A stretch of 64,000 nucleotides of DNA. Source: Nocardia transvalensis (GTDB lineage: Bacteria > Actinomycetota > Actinomycetes > Mycobacteriales > Mycobacteriaceae). The position numbers were made by a program, and so were the translations under genes. The notes under the pieces were generated by a model that worked only from the letters and a program-made list of their open reading frames with translations, was not told where the DNA came from and did not search any database. Shown here piece after piece: positions 7,600-17,655 of the stretch. The stretch covers positions 1-64,000 of the forward strand of contig NZ_JADLQQ010000018.1 in NCBI RefSeq assembly GCF_015477765.1, written 5' to 3'. Within the stretch, counting starts at the first letter, position 1; each line of letters begins with the position of its first letter.

Positions 7600-9003
7600 A
7601 TGACCCGCATTGCAATCATCGGGGGCGGCCCCGCCGGCTACGAAGCGGCGTTGGTGGCGGCCCAGCACGGCGCGTCGGTCACGGTGATCGATCGCGACGG
7701 CATCGGTGGCGCATGCGTGCTGTGGGACTGTGTTCCGTCCAAGACCTTCATCGCCTCCACCGGCGTGCGCACCGATCTGCGGCGCGCCCGCGATCTGGGT
7801 GTCACCCTGCATCCGGCGCAGGCGAAGATCCGGCTGTCGGAGGTCAACGCCCGCGTGAAGACGCTGGCACAGGCACAGTCCTCCGATATCCGCTCCAAAC
7901 TGCAGGCCGCGGGAGTCACCGTGCTCAACGGCCGCGGCGAGCTGATCGACCAGATCGCCGGACTGGCGACGCACCTGGTGCGCGCGACGCTGGCCGACGG
8001 CAGCGAACGGGTCCTCGAGGCCGATGTGGTGCTGATCGCCACCGGCGCGAGCCCGCGCGTGCTGCCCGGTGCGGAACCCGACGGTGAGCGCATCCTGGAC
8101 TGGCGCCAGCTCTACGACCTGAAGGAGCTGCCGGAAACCCTGGTGGTCGTCGGTTCCGGTGTGACCGGTGCGGAATTCGTCTCGGCCTATACCGAAATGG
8201 GCGTCAAGGTGAAGGTGGTGTCCAGCCGCGACCGCATCATGCCGGGCGAGGACGCCGACGCCGCGCTGGTGCTCGAGGACGCCCTGACCGAACGCGGTGT
8301 GGAACTGTTCAAGCAGGCCCGCGCCGATGCGGTGGAGCGCACGGCCGACGGCATCGTCGTCAAACTCTCCGACGGTCGCGCGGTCACCGGCTCGCATGTG
8401 CTGATGACGGTCGGCTCCACGCCCAACACGCAGAACCTCGGACTGGAACGGATCGGCATCCAGCTCGACAAGGGGGGTTATCTTCGCGTGGACCGCGTCT
8501 CGCGCACTCCGGTGCCCGGCATCTACGCGGCCGGCGACTGTACCGGCGTGCTGCCGCTGGCCTCGGTGGCGGCCATGCAGGGCCGGATCGCGATGTATCA
8601 CGCGCTCGGCGAGGGTGTGCAGCCGATCCGGCTCAAGACGGTCGCCTCGGCCGTGTTCACCCGCCCGGAGATCGCCACGGTCGGCGTCAGCCAGAACGCC
8701 ATCGACAACGGTGAGGTGCCCGCGCGCACGGTCATGCTGCCGCTGAACACCAACCCGCGGGCGAAGATGTCGGGGCTGCGCCGCGGCTTCGTGAAGATCT
8801 TCTGCCGCCCCGCCACGGGCGTGGTCATCGGCGGCGTGGTGGTGGCGCCGATCGCCTCCGAGCTGATCCTGCCCATCGCGATGGCGGTGCAGAACAATCT
8901 GACGGTCAACGATCTCGCCCAGACCTTCTCGGTCTACCCGTCGCTGTCCGGTTCGATCACCGAGGCGGCCCGCCAGCTCATGCGCCACGACGACCTGGGC
9001 TGA
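7600..9003 (+). CDS. lpdA: NAD(P)H quinone reductase, LpdA-type flavoprotein
   Basis: A 467-residue member of the lipoamide-dehydrogenase superfamily. It has an N-terminal FAD GxGxxG-like site (IIGGGPAGYEA at 6-16), the paired cysteines C39 and C44 in GGACVLWDC, an NAD-binding GSGVTGAEF at about residue 185 and the second FAD motif AAGDC at about 310. The C-terminal His-Glu dyad of true lipoamide dehydrogenases is replaced by YPSLSGS, as expected for the mycobacterial LpdA (Rv3303c) class, which reduces quinones rather than lipoamide. GGAGG lies 5 nt before the ATG. A longer in-frame upstream extension is rejected because it runs through the palindromes. Confidence 0.88.
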   Translation: MTRIAIIGGGPAGYEAALVAAQHGASVTVIDRDGIGGACVLWDCVPSKTFIASTGVRTDLRRARDLGVTLHPAQAKIRLSEVNARVKTLAQAQSSDIRSKLQAAGVTVLNGRGELIDQIAGLATHLVRATLADGSERVLEADVVLIATGASPRVLPGAEPDGERILDWRQLYDLKELPETLVVVGSGVTGAEFVSAYTEMGVKVKVVSSRDRIMPGEDADAALVLEDALTERGVELFKQARADAVERTADGIVVKLSDGRAVTGSHVLMTVGSTPNTQNLGLERIGIQLDKGGYLRVDRVSRTPVPGIYAAGDCTGVLPLASVAAMQGRIAMYHALGEGVQPIRLKTVASAVFTRPEIATVGVSQNAIDNGEVPARTVMLPLNTNPRAKMSGLRRGFVKIFCRPATGVVIGGVVVAPIASELILPIAMAVQNNLTVNDLAQTFSVYPSLSGSITEAARQLMRHDDLG

Positions 9004-9304
9004 CGGATAGGACCAGGTGCCCGGCGCATCGGGGGCTTGACAGTCGAGTGCGCAAGGGGCGAACGGGTCTCGAGTCCGTGTTGCCTGAATGTTGTTCGTG
9101 TGGTTCACTTCCCGCAGAGATGCGTGTGATGGTCGGTTGATAGGTGTCACGTGTGCGGGGGGATCGTCTTTCCCGAACCGGAAATCCGCCAACGGCCCCC
9201 GGGCCGCGACAGGGTGCGGACCGGGCATCTGATGAGGGACAACTGGAGAGCGACCGCCTCAGCAGTGAGTCGACGGTCAGGCTCGGGAAAGGGATTGACG
9301 AGCA
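9004..9304 (+). promoter_or_regulatory. long 5' leader, possible c-di-AMP (ydaO) riboswitch
   Basis: A 301-bp gene-free leader precedes the secreted Pro/Gln-rich protein. Segments such as GAAATCCGCCAAC-type (9180-9195), GGGTGCGGACC (about 9215) and GGGACAACTGGAG (9236-9248) recall conserved stretches of actinobacterial ydaO/c-di-AMP riboswitches, which often control secreted cell-wall proteins. Conservation is partial and no secondary structure was computed. It may simply be a long untranslated region carrying the promoter. Confidence 0.3.
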
Positions 9305-10462
9305 GTGAAACATCGTAAGCCGAGTCGGGTGCAGCGAGCGATGGCCACCACGTCGTTGCCTCTGGCCACCGCGGCGGCGGTCGCGACCATCCTGTCGGCG
9401 CCGGCGAACGCCGCGCCCAACAACGAGGCTCCGGTGCCGACCACGCCGGCCTCGCCGTCCCAGGACAACGCCGCCGCACCGCAGGATCAGAACGCCCCGC
9501 AGCAGCAGCCGGACCCCAACTGCCCCGACCCGTCGGTGCCCTGCACCCCGGGGGAGAACCAGGCGCCGGGGAGCCCGCAGCAGCAACAGCAGCAGCCGGG
9601 CACCACACCCCAGCCGGGCACGACCTCACCGCAGCCGGGTGTCACGACACCGCAGCCCGGTACCACCACGCCGCAGCCGGGTGTGACTACGCCGCAACCG
9701 GATTCGCCGCAGATGGCCGGTCCGGGCCAGCCGGGCGTGACCACCCCGCGCGTGGCGCCGCTGCCGGTGCCGGGCCAGAGCAATCCGGGCGCCGCACCCG
9801 AGCAGGCGGTGCAGCCGGATCAGAACGGCGCCCAGCCCGAGCAGCTGCGTCCGGGCCAGCCGCCCCAGTCACAGGATCAGGGTGTGGTGACTCCGAACCG
9901 GCCGCAGCCGCGCCAGCAGCCGCAGGGCCAGGGCAACACCGACTCCCTGACCGGAAACCAGGGCAGCCAGCAGCAGGAACAGCCTCGGTGGAATTCGCCG
10001 AGCCTGCAGGCCGCACCCGCCGCGCCGGTCGTGGCCATGGACGGCCCGCGCACCGAGGTCGGCGCCAATATCGACGGCGGTCCGGTGCTGCCCGGCTATG
10101 TGGCCAACACCCGCCACTTCAGCAACCTCGACGGTTACGTCGGCACCATCGGCTACCGCACCCCCACCGGCTCGGGCGACGCCGGTATGTCGGTGGAGTT
10201 CGTGGAGGCCAACAAGATCAAGCTCACCTCCTACACGCATGCCACGGGCTTCGACGATCTGAAGTCGGAGACCTATATCGACACCACCCAGGCCAATGCG
10301 GCGAAGGCCGCCGTGGAGGGCTGGATCCGGCAGCAGCCGGGTGGTGCCGCCGCACTGGATGCCGCTGCCCGAATTGGTAGGCTTCCGGAGGGCGAGATCG
10401 CCCCGCAGACGGTCGACGTCGCGGGCGTTACCACCCAGTGGGGTGGCGACGTCCGGTACTGA
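9305..10462 (+). CDS. secreted Pro/Gln-rich repeat protein
   Basis: A 385-residue exported protein of unrecognised function. A basic N-terminus (MKHRKPSRVQR) and a hydrophobic core end in APANA near residue 36, a good Sec signal-peptidase I site. Residues of about 40-235 are low-complexity Pro/Gln/Gly/Thr with tandem PQPGTTT/PQPGVTT units, suggesting an extended wall-spanning stalk. Residues of about 245-385 form a more ordinary, probably globular domain without cysteines. GTG at 9305 follows GGGAAAGGG. The next gene is a Pro-rich one-TM protein, so the pair may act together at the envelope. The long leader hints at RNA-level control. Confidence 0.75.
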   Translation: MKHRKPSRVQRAMATTSLPLATAAAVATILSAPANAAPNNEAPVPTTPASPSQDNAAAPQDQNAPQQQPDPNCPDPSVPCTPGENQAPGSPQQQQQQPGTTPQPGTTSPQPGVTTPQPGTTTPQPGVTTPQPDSPQMAGPGQPGVTTPRVAPLPVPGQSNPGAAPEQAVQPDQNGAQPEQLRPGQPPQSQDQGVVTPNRPQPRQQPQGQGNTDSLTGNQGSQQQEQPRWNSPSLQAAPAAPVVAMDGPRTEVGANIDGGPVLPGYVANTRHFSNLDGYVGTIGYRTPTGSGDAGMSVEFVEANKIKLTSYTHATGFDDLKSETYIDTTQANAAKAAVEGWIRQQPGGAAALDAAARIGRLPEGEIAPQTVDVAGVTTQWGGDVRY

Positions 10463-10532
10463 CACAGGGCGAATGGTTGTGTGGGGCGGTCGGTGACCGC
10501 CCCACGCGTGTGTCATGGGGAAGGGACGGGTG

Positions 10533-11585
10533 ATGGGCTCCGCAGACGACGCAAAGCGTGGCGACGACTCCGGGCGGCCGGATCCGGAGTCACGGGATCA
10601 GGGTGATTCTGCGTTCGGTCCACCCATGTCCGAATTCGGACCGCCGGTCACGGAATTCGGTCCGCCGCTGAAGGATTTGGCACCGCCCGCCGGTACCTCG
10701 GGTCCGATCGGCTGGGCACCCGCCGATGCGCCGGAACGTCCGACCCTGGGATGGCAGCCTGCCGACGCCCCGCCGACGCCGCCCATACCGCCGCAGTACC
10801 GCGCGCCGGATTCCCGTACGCCGCAGGAGCCGCCGCGGATGCCCGGGCCGACTACTCCGCGCGCACCGGAGTCCGGGCGTCCTTCCACACCCTCGGCAAA
10901 GGACGAATCGTGGTGGCAGTCGACCTCCGACGGCTACCCGCCCACTCCGCCGCCCTCCGCCTCGGTTCCGCCCCGGTCCTCGTCCGGCTCGCTGTGGGAC
11001 GACGATGAGTTGGCGAAGAAGCTGGTCGTATCCCGGCCCGCGCCGACCGAACCGGTGGAACCGGAACAGCCCAAGCGCAATGTGGGGTTGATTGCCGGTG
11101 GTGTGGCCGCCTTGGTCGTGCTGATCGCGGTGGTCCTGGTGATTGTCTTCGCCACTCGGGACAAGGGGTCCGACACCGCCAACGTCCCGGCAGGGTCCAC
11201 GACGCCCTCGGCTGCCGCGGTGAGCTGTCCGGCGCGCACAGAGGGCAATGTCACATACGGCAACGGCCCGGGGGACACCAGCAGCGGCGTCAAGGCCATT
11301 CTCGGCTTCCAATACGCGTTCTTTCACGAGCGCAGCGGAGCCAAGGCGCGCGAGTTCGTGGCACCGGATGCGAACTTCTCTCCCGCCGAGGTCATCCAGC
11401 ACGCCATCGACGCCCAGATCCCGGTCGGGACCACGTACTGCCTCAAGATCGAGGAGATGTCACCGGACCGCTACATCGTCAGCTTCGCCGAGCATCGGCC
11501 CGACGGTAAGCCGATCGAGCATCGGCAGGACGTCCGGGTGGTGAACCGGGACGGAAAGTCACTGATCTGGGTGATCTACGAGTGA
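10533..11585 (+). CDS. Pro-rich single-TM membrane protein
   Basis: About 350 residues. The cytoplasmic N-terminal half is acidic and Pro-rich, with short repeats of the form EFGPP near residues 32-50, a PxxP-rich stretch, and Ser-rich motifs that could be kinase targets. One TM helix lies at about residues 190-212 and is preceded by KR. A C-terminal extracellular domain of about 120 residues contains two cysteines and resembles mycobacterial/nocardial exported NTF2-like or DUF4878-type folds, but I cannot assign it. ATG 10533 is preferred over ATG 10515 because GGGGAAGGGA sits just upstream of it. It lies 70 bp after the secreted repeat protein. Confidence 0.75.
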   Translation: MGSADDAKRGDDSGRPDPESRDQGDSAFGPPMSEFGPPVTEFGPPLKDLAPPAGTSGPIGWAPADAPERPTLGWQPADAPPTPPIPPQYRAPDSRTPQEPPRMPGPTTPRAPESGRPSTPSAKDESWWQSTSDGYPPTPPPSASVPPRSSSGSLWDDDELAKKLVVSRPAPTEPVEPEQPKRNVGLIAGGVAALVVLIAVVLVIVFATRDKGSDTANVPAGSTTPSAAAVSCPARTEGNVTYGNGPGDTSSGVKAILGFQYAFFHERSGAKAREFVAPDANFSPAEVIQHAIDAQIPVGTTYCLKIEEMSPDRYIVSFAEHRPDGKPIEHRQDVRVVNRDGKSLIWVIYE

Positions 11586-11612
11586 CGGGCTGCCGCCGCT
11601 CGGGGCACGTTT

Positions 11613-11646
11613 CTCAGAATTTGGGAAATTAGTTTCAGATTCTGAG
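11613..11646. promoter_or_regulatory. nested palindrome upstream of aminotransferase
   Basis: CTCAGAAT at 11613-11620 pairs perfectly with ATTCTGAG at 11639-11646. Between them GAAA and TTTC form an inner pair (11625-11628 and 11633-11636). The local sequence is unusually AT-rich for this genome. It lies 48 bp before the aminotransferase ATG, where an operator or activator site would be expected. The cognate regulator is unknown. Confidence 0.6.
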
Positions 11647-11694
11647 TTCTGTGTGCGACAGTTGGCGCATCCGGTATTCCTTTCGGAGGTATCC

Positions 11695-12888
11695 ATGTCG
11701 CCGATCACTCCACCACTGGCCCACCGCCTCGACGGGCTGCAGAGCTCGGCGATTCGTGACCTGCTCAACCTGACCGCCCGCCCCGACATCATCGGCCTGG
11801 CCGGTGGCCTGCCGGACGAACAGCTCATGCCGCGCGACCGGATTGCGCTGGCGGCCGAGTCGGCGCTGACCGACCGCACGCGGTTGCAATACACCGAATC
11901 CGCCGGTTGGGGGCCGCTGCGCGAGGTGCTGGCAACGCGGGAATCGGCGCGGCTGGGGCGAGCGGTGCCGATCGAGGAGGTGTTCGTCACCCACGGCTCA
12001 CAGCAGGCGCTGTCGCTGCTGGCCGAGGTCCTGCTCGATCCCGGCGCGCTCGTGATAGTCGAGGATCCGGCGTATGTCGGTGCGCTGCAAGTATTTCGGG
12101 CCGCAGGCGCGCGAATCGTCGCCGTGCCGCTGGATGCCGAGGGCATGCGGGTCGACGAACTGGCCGACCTGCTCGCCCGCGGCGAGCGACCAGCGGTCGT
12201 CCACACGGTGAGCAACTTTCACAATCCCCGCGGAGTGACGATGGCCCCCAGTCGCCGCCGTGCGCTCGCCGAATTGGCCGAGCAACACGGCTTCTGGGTG
12301 ATCGAGGACGATCCCTATGGCGAACTGTGGTTCGACAAGCCCTCACCCGAACCCGTTGCGTCCTACTCGCCCAACGTGATTCGGCTCTCCAGCGCCTCGA
12401 AGATCCTGGCTCCGACCCTGCGGACGGGATGGATGGTCGCCCCGAATACGGTGTGCCGCGGCGTGGAACTGCTGAAACAGGGCGCGGACCTGTGCGGTTC
12501 GGCGCTGACCCAACAGATCACCGCCGATCTACTCGCCGACGATCAGTGGCTGACCGAGCATGTCGACAAGGTGCGCCGCATCTACGGTGAACGGGCCGAG
12601 GCCCTGGTCGGCGCGCTCCGTGCCGACCTCGGCGACCGGGTGGTGAGTACCGATGCCGCGGGCGGAATGTTCGTGTGGGTCGATTTCACCGATGGCACCG
12701 ACACCGTCGAGTTGTTGCCGCGGGCCGTCGATCACGGCGTCGCCTACGTGCCCGGCTCGGCCTTCGCCGTCGGCGAGGACTGTCGACAGTCGATGCGCCT
12801 GTGCTTCACCACCTCCGATGCCGTGACGCTCCGGGAGGCCGTCGACCGGTTGGCACGAGCCCTGGCGGACAACCCACTGCCGCACTGA
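11695..12888 (+). CDS. PLP-dependent aminotransferase, class I/II
   Basis: A 397-residue fold-type I aminotransferase of the 2-aminoadipate/LysN-like group, which also resembles the C-terminal half of MocR regulators but lacks the DNA-binding domain. Visible residues are N177 in NFHNPRG, D206 and Y208 in EDDPYGEL, the Schiff-base lysine K236 in SSASK and R243. CGGAGG precedes ATG 11695; the in-frame upstream codon at 11653 has no such site. The enzyme transfers amino groups between a 2-oxo acid and an amino acid such as aminoadipate, kynurenine or a branched-chain residue. The substrate is not fixed by sequence. A strong hairpin ends the unit. Confidence 0.85.
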   Translation: MSPITPPLAHRLDGLQSSAIRDLLNLTARPDIIGLAGGLPDEQLMPRDRIALAAESALTDRTRLQYTESAGWGPLREVLATRESARLGRAVPIEEVFVTHGSQQALSLLAEVLLDPGALVIVEDPAYVGALQVFRAAGARIVAVPLDAEGMRVDELADLLARGERPAVVHTVSNFHNPRGVTMAPSRRRALAELAEQHGFWVIEDDPYGELWFDKPSPEPVASYSPNVIRLSSASKILAPTLRTGWMVAPNTVCRGVELLKQGADLCGSALTQQITADLLADDQWLTEHVDKVRRIYGERAEALVGALRADLGDRVVSTDAAGGMFVWVDFTDGTDTVELLPRAVDHGVAYVPGSAFAVGEDCRQSMRLCFTTSDAVTLREAVDRLARALADNPLPH

Positions 12889-12893
12889 TTTTC

Positions 12894-12924
12894 GACCGCA
12901 CCTCTGAGAGCCAGAGGTGCGGTC
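12894..12924. terminator. 13-bp perfect hairpin terminator
   Basis: GACCGCACCTCTG (12894-12906) pairs perfectly with CAGAGGTGCGGTC (12912-12924) around AGAGC. It lies just after the aminotransferase stop and before the stop of the convergent small exported-peptide gene, so it can serve both directions. Confidence 0.85.
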
Positions 12925-12949
12925 GCTGCTCGGCCCATGGTCGAGAGAG

Positions 12950-13177
12950 CTACCCCGGGCTGATGACGCCGGGCTGGGTGCAAGAGCCGCCGCCGGGCTG
13001 GCCACACGGAATGAAGGTGCCGTCCGGGTAGTAGGTGCCTGCAGGGGCGGCGGGGTTCGGTGAGCCATCCGGGAGGGTGGGATTCGCCGGCCAGGTGGCA
13101 CTGGCCGTGCCGATGCCAACTCCGAGGGTCAGGAGCGCGCCCGCTGTGACAACGGCGACGCGAAGGCTCTTACGCAT
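12950..13177 (-). CDS. small exported protein, 75 aa
   Basis: A 75-residue secreted peptide. The signal sequence starts MRKSLRVAVVTAG and ends near ASA at about residue 27 (GTASA). The mature part of about 48 residues is Pro/Gly/Thr-rich with two cysteines (CGQPGGGSC), which could form one disulfide. AAAGAAAGGG lies upstream of the ATG on the minus strand, which supports the start. The family is not recognised; small exported proteins of this design are common in Nocardia and Rhodococcus. The upstream 13178-13433 interval separates it from the divergent six-TM gene and must carry both promoters; no other feature is seen there. Confidence 0.7.
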   Translation of the reverse strand: MRKSLRVAVVTAGALLTLGVGIGTASATWPANPTLPDGSPNPAAPAGTYYPDGTFIPCGQPGGGSCTQPGVISPG

Positions 13178-13433
13178 GCGGATACCCTTTCTTTCGGTTT
13201 GCGGACGCCACAGTTCAGCGCGAGTCACGAAGGGCACCAAGCTTGATGAATGGCAAACACGCCATCGACATCTCTCCCCCCATCGGACCGAATCGGCATG
13301 GCACCGACCCGGCACCGCAGCACTGCAGCTACCGTAGGCTATCAGCGCGAACAGCCCCTTGGCGGCTACTGTGAACCTAACGACAAAGGGGAACCGCGTA
13401 GGCATCTGCTGCGTCTAATGCGCTTCGCGTGCA

Positions 13434-14045
13434 ATGGATCTGGGAGCACTCGAGGCAGCCGATCGAATATTATTGTCACTCGACCGAGGCGGGAGCGGCG
13501 CCATAGTGAAGGCTGAGAAGGATCGGACACAGGCCATATCTTTCACGGTGGTGTCCGCCTTGCTGTTGTTCATGTTGAACACTGCGGTATCGACGCTATT
13601 CGATCACGGGTATCGCGCGATCTTCGTAGGCATATGTATCGCCACCGCAGTGGTGGTCGTCGTGACAGTGTTGGCGTGGTTCTCCCGGCATCCGGGCGAG
13701 CCGTCAATACCGAGCCGCGTCAATTTCACCTGGATCATCGTGTTCGAAGCTGCCGCCATGGGGGCCGGAAACTCTTATGTTCTCGACAACCACTACCCCG
13801 GTGAGTGGATGGTGGCGTGGTCCGCGCTGGTTGTGGGTGTTCATTTCCTGCTCATGGGCTGGTCCTACCGGCGAACCGCGTACTACGTCATAGGGCTGAT
13901 TCTGATGGCTGCGGCCGGGGTCGGCGCCGCGATCGGTGACGGCGGAAATGTGCATCTCATGGTCGCCGTTGTTCTCACGGTCTTGTTCGGCACGCTGACC
14001 GTTGGCGTGGTGACGTCGTTTCTGCGTTCGATTTCGTCGCGGTGA
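13434..14045 (+). CDS. six-TM membrane protein, unknown function
   Basis: A 203-residue integral membrane protein with six predicted helices at about residues 38-58, 63-87, 97-117, 126-146, 151-170 and 174-196. Loops are short and there is no recognisable catalytic or transport motif. The start is uncertain: ATG 13434 adds a 24-residue amphipathic N-terminus, while GTG 13506 would begin at the basic stretch KAEKDR just before the first helix. It lies 8 bp from the convergent glpK stop. Nothing in the context gives a function. Confidence 0.7.
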   Translation: MDLGALEAADRILLSLDRGGSGAIVKAEKDRTQAISFTVVSALLLFMLNTAVSTLFDHGYRAIFVGICIATAVVVVVTVLAWFSRHPGEPSIPSRVNFTWIIVFEAAAMGAGNSYVLDNHYPGEWMVAWSALVVGVHFLLMGWSYRRTAYYVIGLILMAAAGVGAAIGDGGNVHLMVAVVLTVLFGTLTVGVVTSFLRSISSR

Positions 14046-14053
14046 GGGTGCCG

Positions 14054-15553
<1,500 letters not shown>

Positions 15554-15630
15554 TCGTGCAGGTTACTAAACCGGCCCGCTGCCGCGCATCAGATCGCCGT
15601 CGGCGGCGCGGTGGACTAGTGTTGATCTCG

Positions 15631-15646
15631 GTTACTCTGGGGTAAC
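15631..15646. promoter_or_regulatory. palindrome between glpK and glpD
   Basis: GTTAC (15631-15635) and GTAAC (15642-15646) flank TCTGGG in the 259-bp divergent gap. The arms are only 5 bp, with partial extension, so this is a weak operator candidate for a regulator shared by the two glycerol genes. Nothing else is evident in the gap. Confidence 0.35.
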
Positions 15647-15812
15647 AGGTGGTGGGGCGGTGCGACACGGGCGCCACGCGGGCCGCGACTCGCCGCGTTT
15701 CCCCTAGCCTGGACGCGAGCAGCCAGGACGAGAGCTTTCACCGACGAGCGGGTCGATACCCGCCCGACCGGGATCTCCCGGGACGGCGAGGGTGACGCGG
15801 AGGAGTCGAGCT

Positions 15813-17567
15813 ATGACGAAGAACTCGGAACCGCAGGTGCAGTCCTCCGGCGCGCTGGGCCCCACCCAGCGTGCGGCCGCCTGGGAGCGGCTGGGCAAGG
15901 ATCATTTCGATGTGATCGTGATCGGTGGCGGCGTGGTCGGGGCGGGCATCGCCCTGGATGCGGCCACCCGCGGCCTGGAGGTCGCCCTCGTCGAGGCCCG
16001 TGACCTGGCCTCGGGCACCTCGAGCCGCACGTCGAAGATGTTCCACGGCGGTCTGCGCTATCTGGAACAGCTGGAGTTCGGCCTGGTGCGCGAGGCGCTG
16101 CACGAACGGGAGCTGGCCCTGTCCACGCTGGCTCCGCATCTGGTCAAGCCGCTGCGCTTTCTCTACCCGCTGAAACACCGAGTATGGGAAAGGCCGTACA
16201 CCGCTGCGGGTTTGATGCTCTACGACGGTATGGGCGGGGCGAAATCGGTTCCGGGGCAGCATCATCTGACGCGTTCGGGAGCGCTGCGCCTGTCGCCGGG
16301 ATTGCGCCGGGATGCGCTGATCGGTGGGATCACCTACTACGACTCGGTGATGGACGACGCCCGGCACACCATGACGGTGGCCCGCACCGCCGCCCACTAC
16401 GGCGCGGTGATCCGTACCTCCACGCAGGTGGTGGGCTTTCTGCGGGAGGCCGAACGGGTGGTGGGCGTGAAGGTGCGCGACAGCGAGGACGGCCGCACCA
16501 CGGAGGTCCGCGGCCACGTGGTGATCAATGCGACCGGCGTGTGGACCGACGAGCTCCAGGCCCTGTGTCAACGGCGTGGCCGCTTCCACGTGCGTGCCTC
16601 CAAGGGGGTGCATATCGTGGTGCCGCGCGATCGCATCGCCAGCGACACCGCCCTGATCCTGCGCACCCCCTCCTCGGTGCTGTTCGTGATTCCGTGGCGA
16701 AGCAACAATCACTGGATCATCGGCACCACCGACACCGACTGGAACCTCGACCTCGCTCACCCTGCGGCGACCAAGGCGGACATCGACTACCTGCTGGAAC
16801 AGGTGAATCAGGTCCTGGTCACCCCGCTCACCCATGACGACATCCAGGGTGTGTATGCGGGTCTGCGGCCGCTGCTGGCGGGGGAGAGCGACGAGACGTC
16901 CAAACTGTCGCGCGAGCACGCGGTCGCCCATGTCGCACCGGGGCTGGTGGCCATTGCCGGGGGCAAGTACACCACCTATCGGGTCATGGCTTACGACGCG
17001 GTGGATGCCGCGGCGCAGGACATTCCCCAGCGGGTGGCGCCGTCGATCACCGAGAAGGTGCCGCTGGTGGGTGCCGACGGGTATTTCGCCTTGCTGAACC
17101 AGACCGCGCATCTGGCGCAGGCATACGGTGTGCACCCCTATCGGATCGAACACCTGCTCAATCGCTACGGGTCGATGACCACCGATGTGCTCGACATGGC
17201 CGCGGGCAAACCCGATCTGCTGCAACCGATTACGGATGCCCCGAGCTATCTGCGAGTGGAGGCGGTCTACGCCGCGGCCGCCGAGGGCGCCCTGCACCTG
17301 GACGACATCCTGGCCCGGCGCACCCGCATCTCCATCGAGTTCTCCCATCGCGGCGTGGACTGCGCGGACGAGGTGGCACGCCTGGTGGCACCGGTCCTGG
17401 GCTGGGAGGAGTCGGAGATCCAGCGCGAGATCGCCACCTACAATGCCCGAGTCGACGCCGAGGTCCGCTCCCAAACCCAACCCGACGACGTCTCCGCCGA
17501 CGCCCTCCGCGCGGCGGCCCCCGAACCCCGCCCGGAAATCCTGGAGCCGGTCCCCACCGACGGCTGA
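15813..17567 (+). CDS. glpD: glycerol-3-phosphate dehydrogenase, FAD-linked
   Basis: A 584-residue GlpD/GlpO-family flavoprotein that oxidises glycerol 3-phosphate to dihydroxyacetone phosphate and passes electrons to quinone at the membrane face. The FAD motif GGGVVGAG is at residues 38-45, the family signature SSRTSKMFHGGLRYL is near 72-86, and a C-terminal DAO_C domain spans about 420-550. CGGAGGAG precedes ATG 15813, so an upstream in-frame ATG at 15792 is not preferred. It is the homologue of mycobacterial glpD2 (Rv3302c) by neighbourhood. The last 35 residues are Pro/Ala/Glu-rich. A long hairpin terminates the gene. Confidence 0.94.
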   Translation: MTKNSEPQVQSSGALGPTQRAAAWERLGKDHFDVIVIGGGVVGAGIALDAATRGLEVALVEARDLASGTSSRTSKMFHGGLRYLEQLEFGLVREALHERELALSTLAPHLVKPLRFLYPLKHRVWERPYTAAGLMLYDGMGGAKSVPGQHHLTRSGALRLSPGLRRDALIGGITYYDSVMDDARHTMTVARTAAHYGAVIRTSTQVVGFLREAERVVGVKVRDSEDGRTTEVRGHVVINATGVWTDELQALCQRRGRFHVRASKGVHIVVPRDRIASDTALILRTPSSVLFVIPWRSNNHWIIGTTDTDWNLDLAHPAATKADIDYLLEQVNQVLVTPLTHDDIQGVYAGLRPLLAGESDETSKLSREHAVAHVAPGLVAIAGGKYTTYRVMAYDAVDAAAQDIPQRVAPSITEKVPLVGADGYFALLNQTAHLAQAYGVHPYRIEHLLNRYGSMTTDVLDMAAGKPDLLQPITDAPSYLRVEAVYAAAAEGALHLDDILARRTRISIEFSHRGVDCADEVARLVAPVLGWEESEIQREIATYNARVDAEVRSQTQPDDVSADALRAAAPEPRPEILEPVPTDG

Positions 17568-17573
17568 GCGCCC

Positions 17574-17648
17574 AGCCGCACCCCTTATCGACACCCGCAC
17601 CCCGTGCAGCACCTGTAGGGGGTGCGGATGTCGACAAGGGGTGCGGCT
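17574..17648. terminator. 30-bp-arm hairpin between glpD and TetR
   Basis: Arms 17574-17603 and 17619-17648 pair at 28 of 30 positions around a 15-nt loop. It sits between two convergent stop codons (glpD and a TetR gene), so it can act as a bidirectional terminator. Its length is unusual and it could equally be an extragenic palindrome that landed here. Confidence 0.8.
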
Positions 17649-17655
17649 GTGTGGG

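Noticed and set aside
15738..17612. 624-residue minus-strand frame opposite glpD
   Set aside because: Shadow of glpD. It also runs through the terminator palindrome.
17574..17648. Small RNA gene from the 30-bp hairpin
   Set aside because: It lies between two convergent stop codons with no promoter of its own, so a terminator or repeat is simpler.
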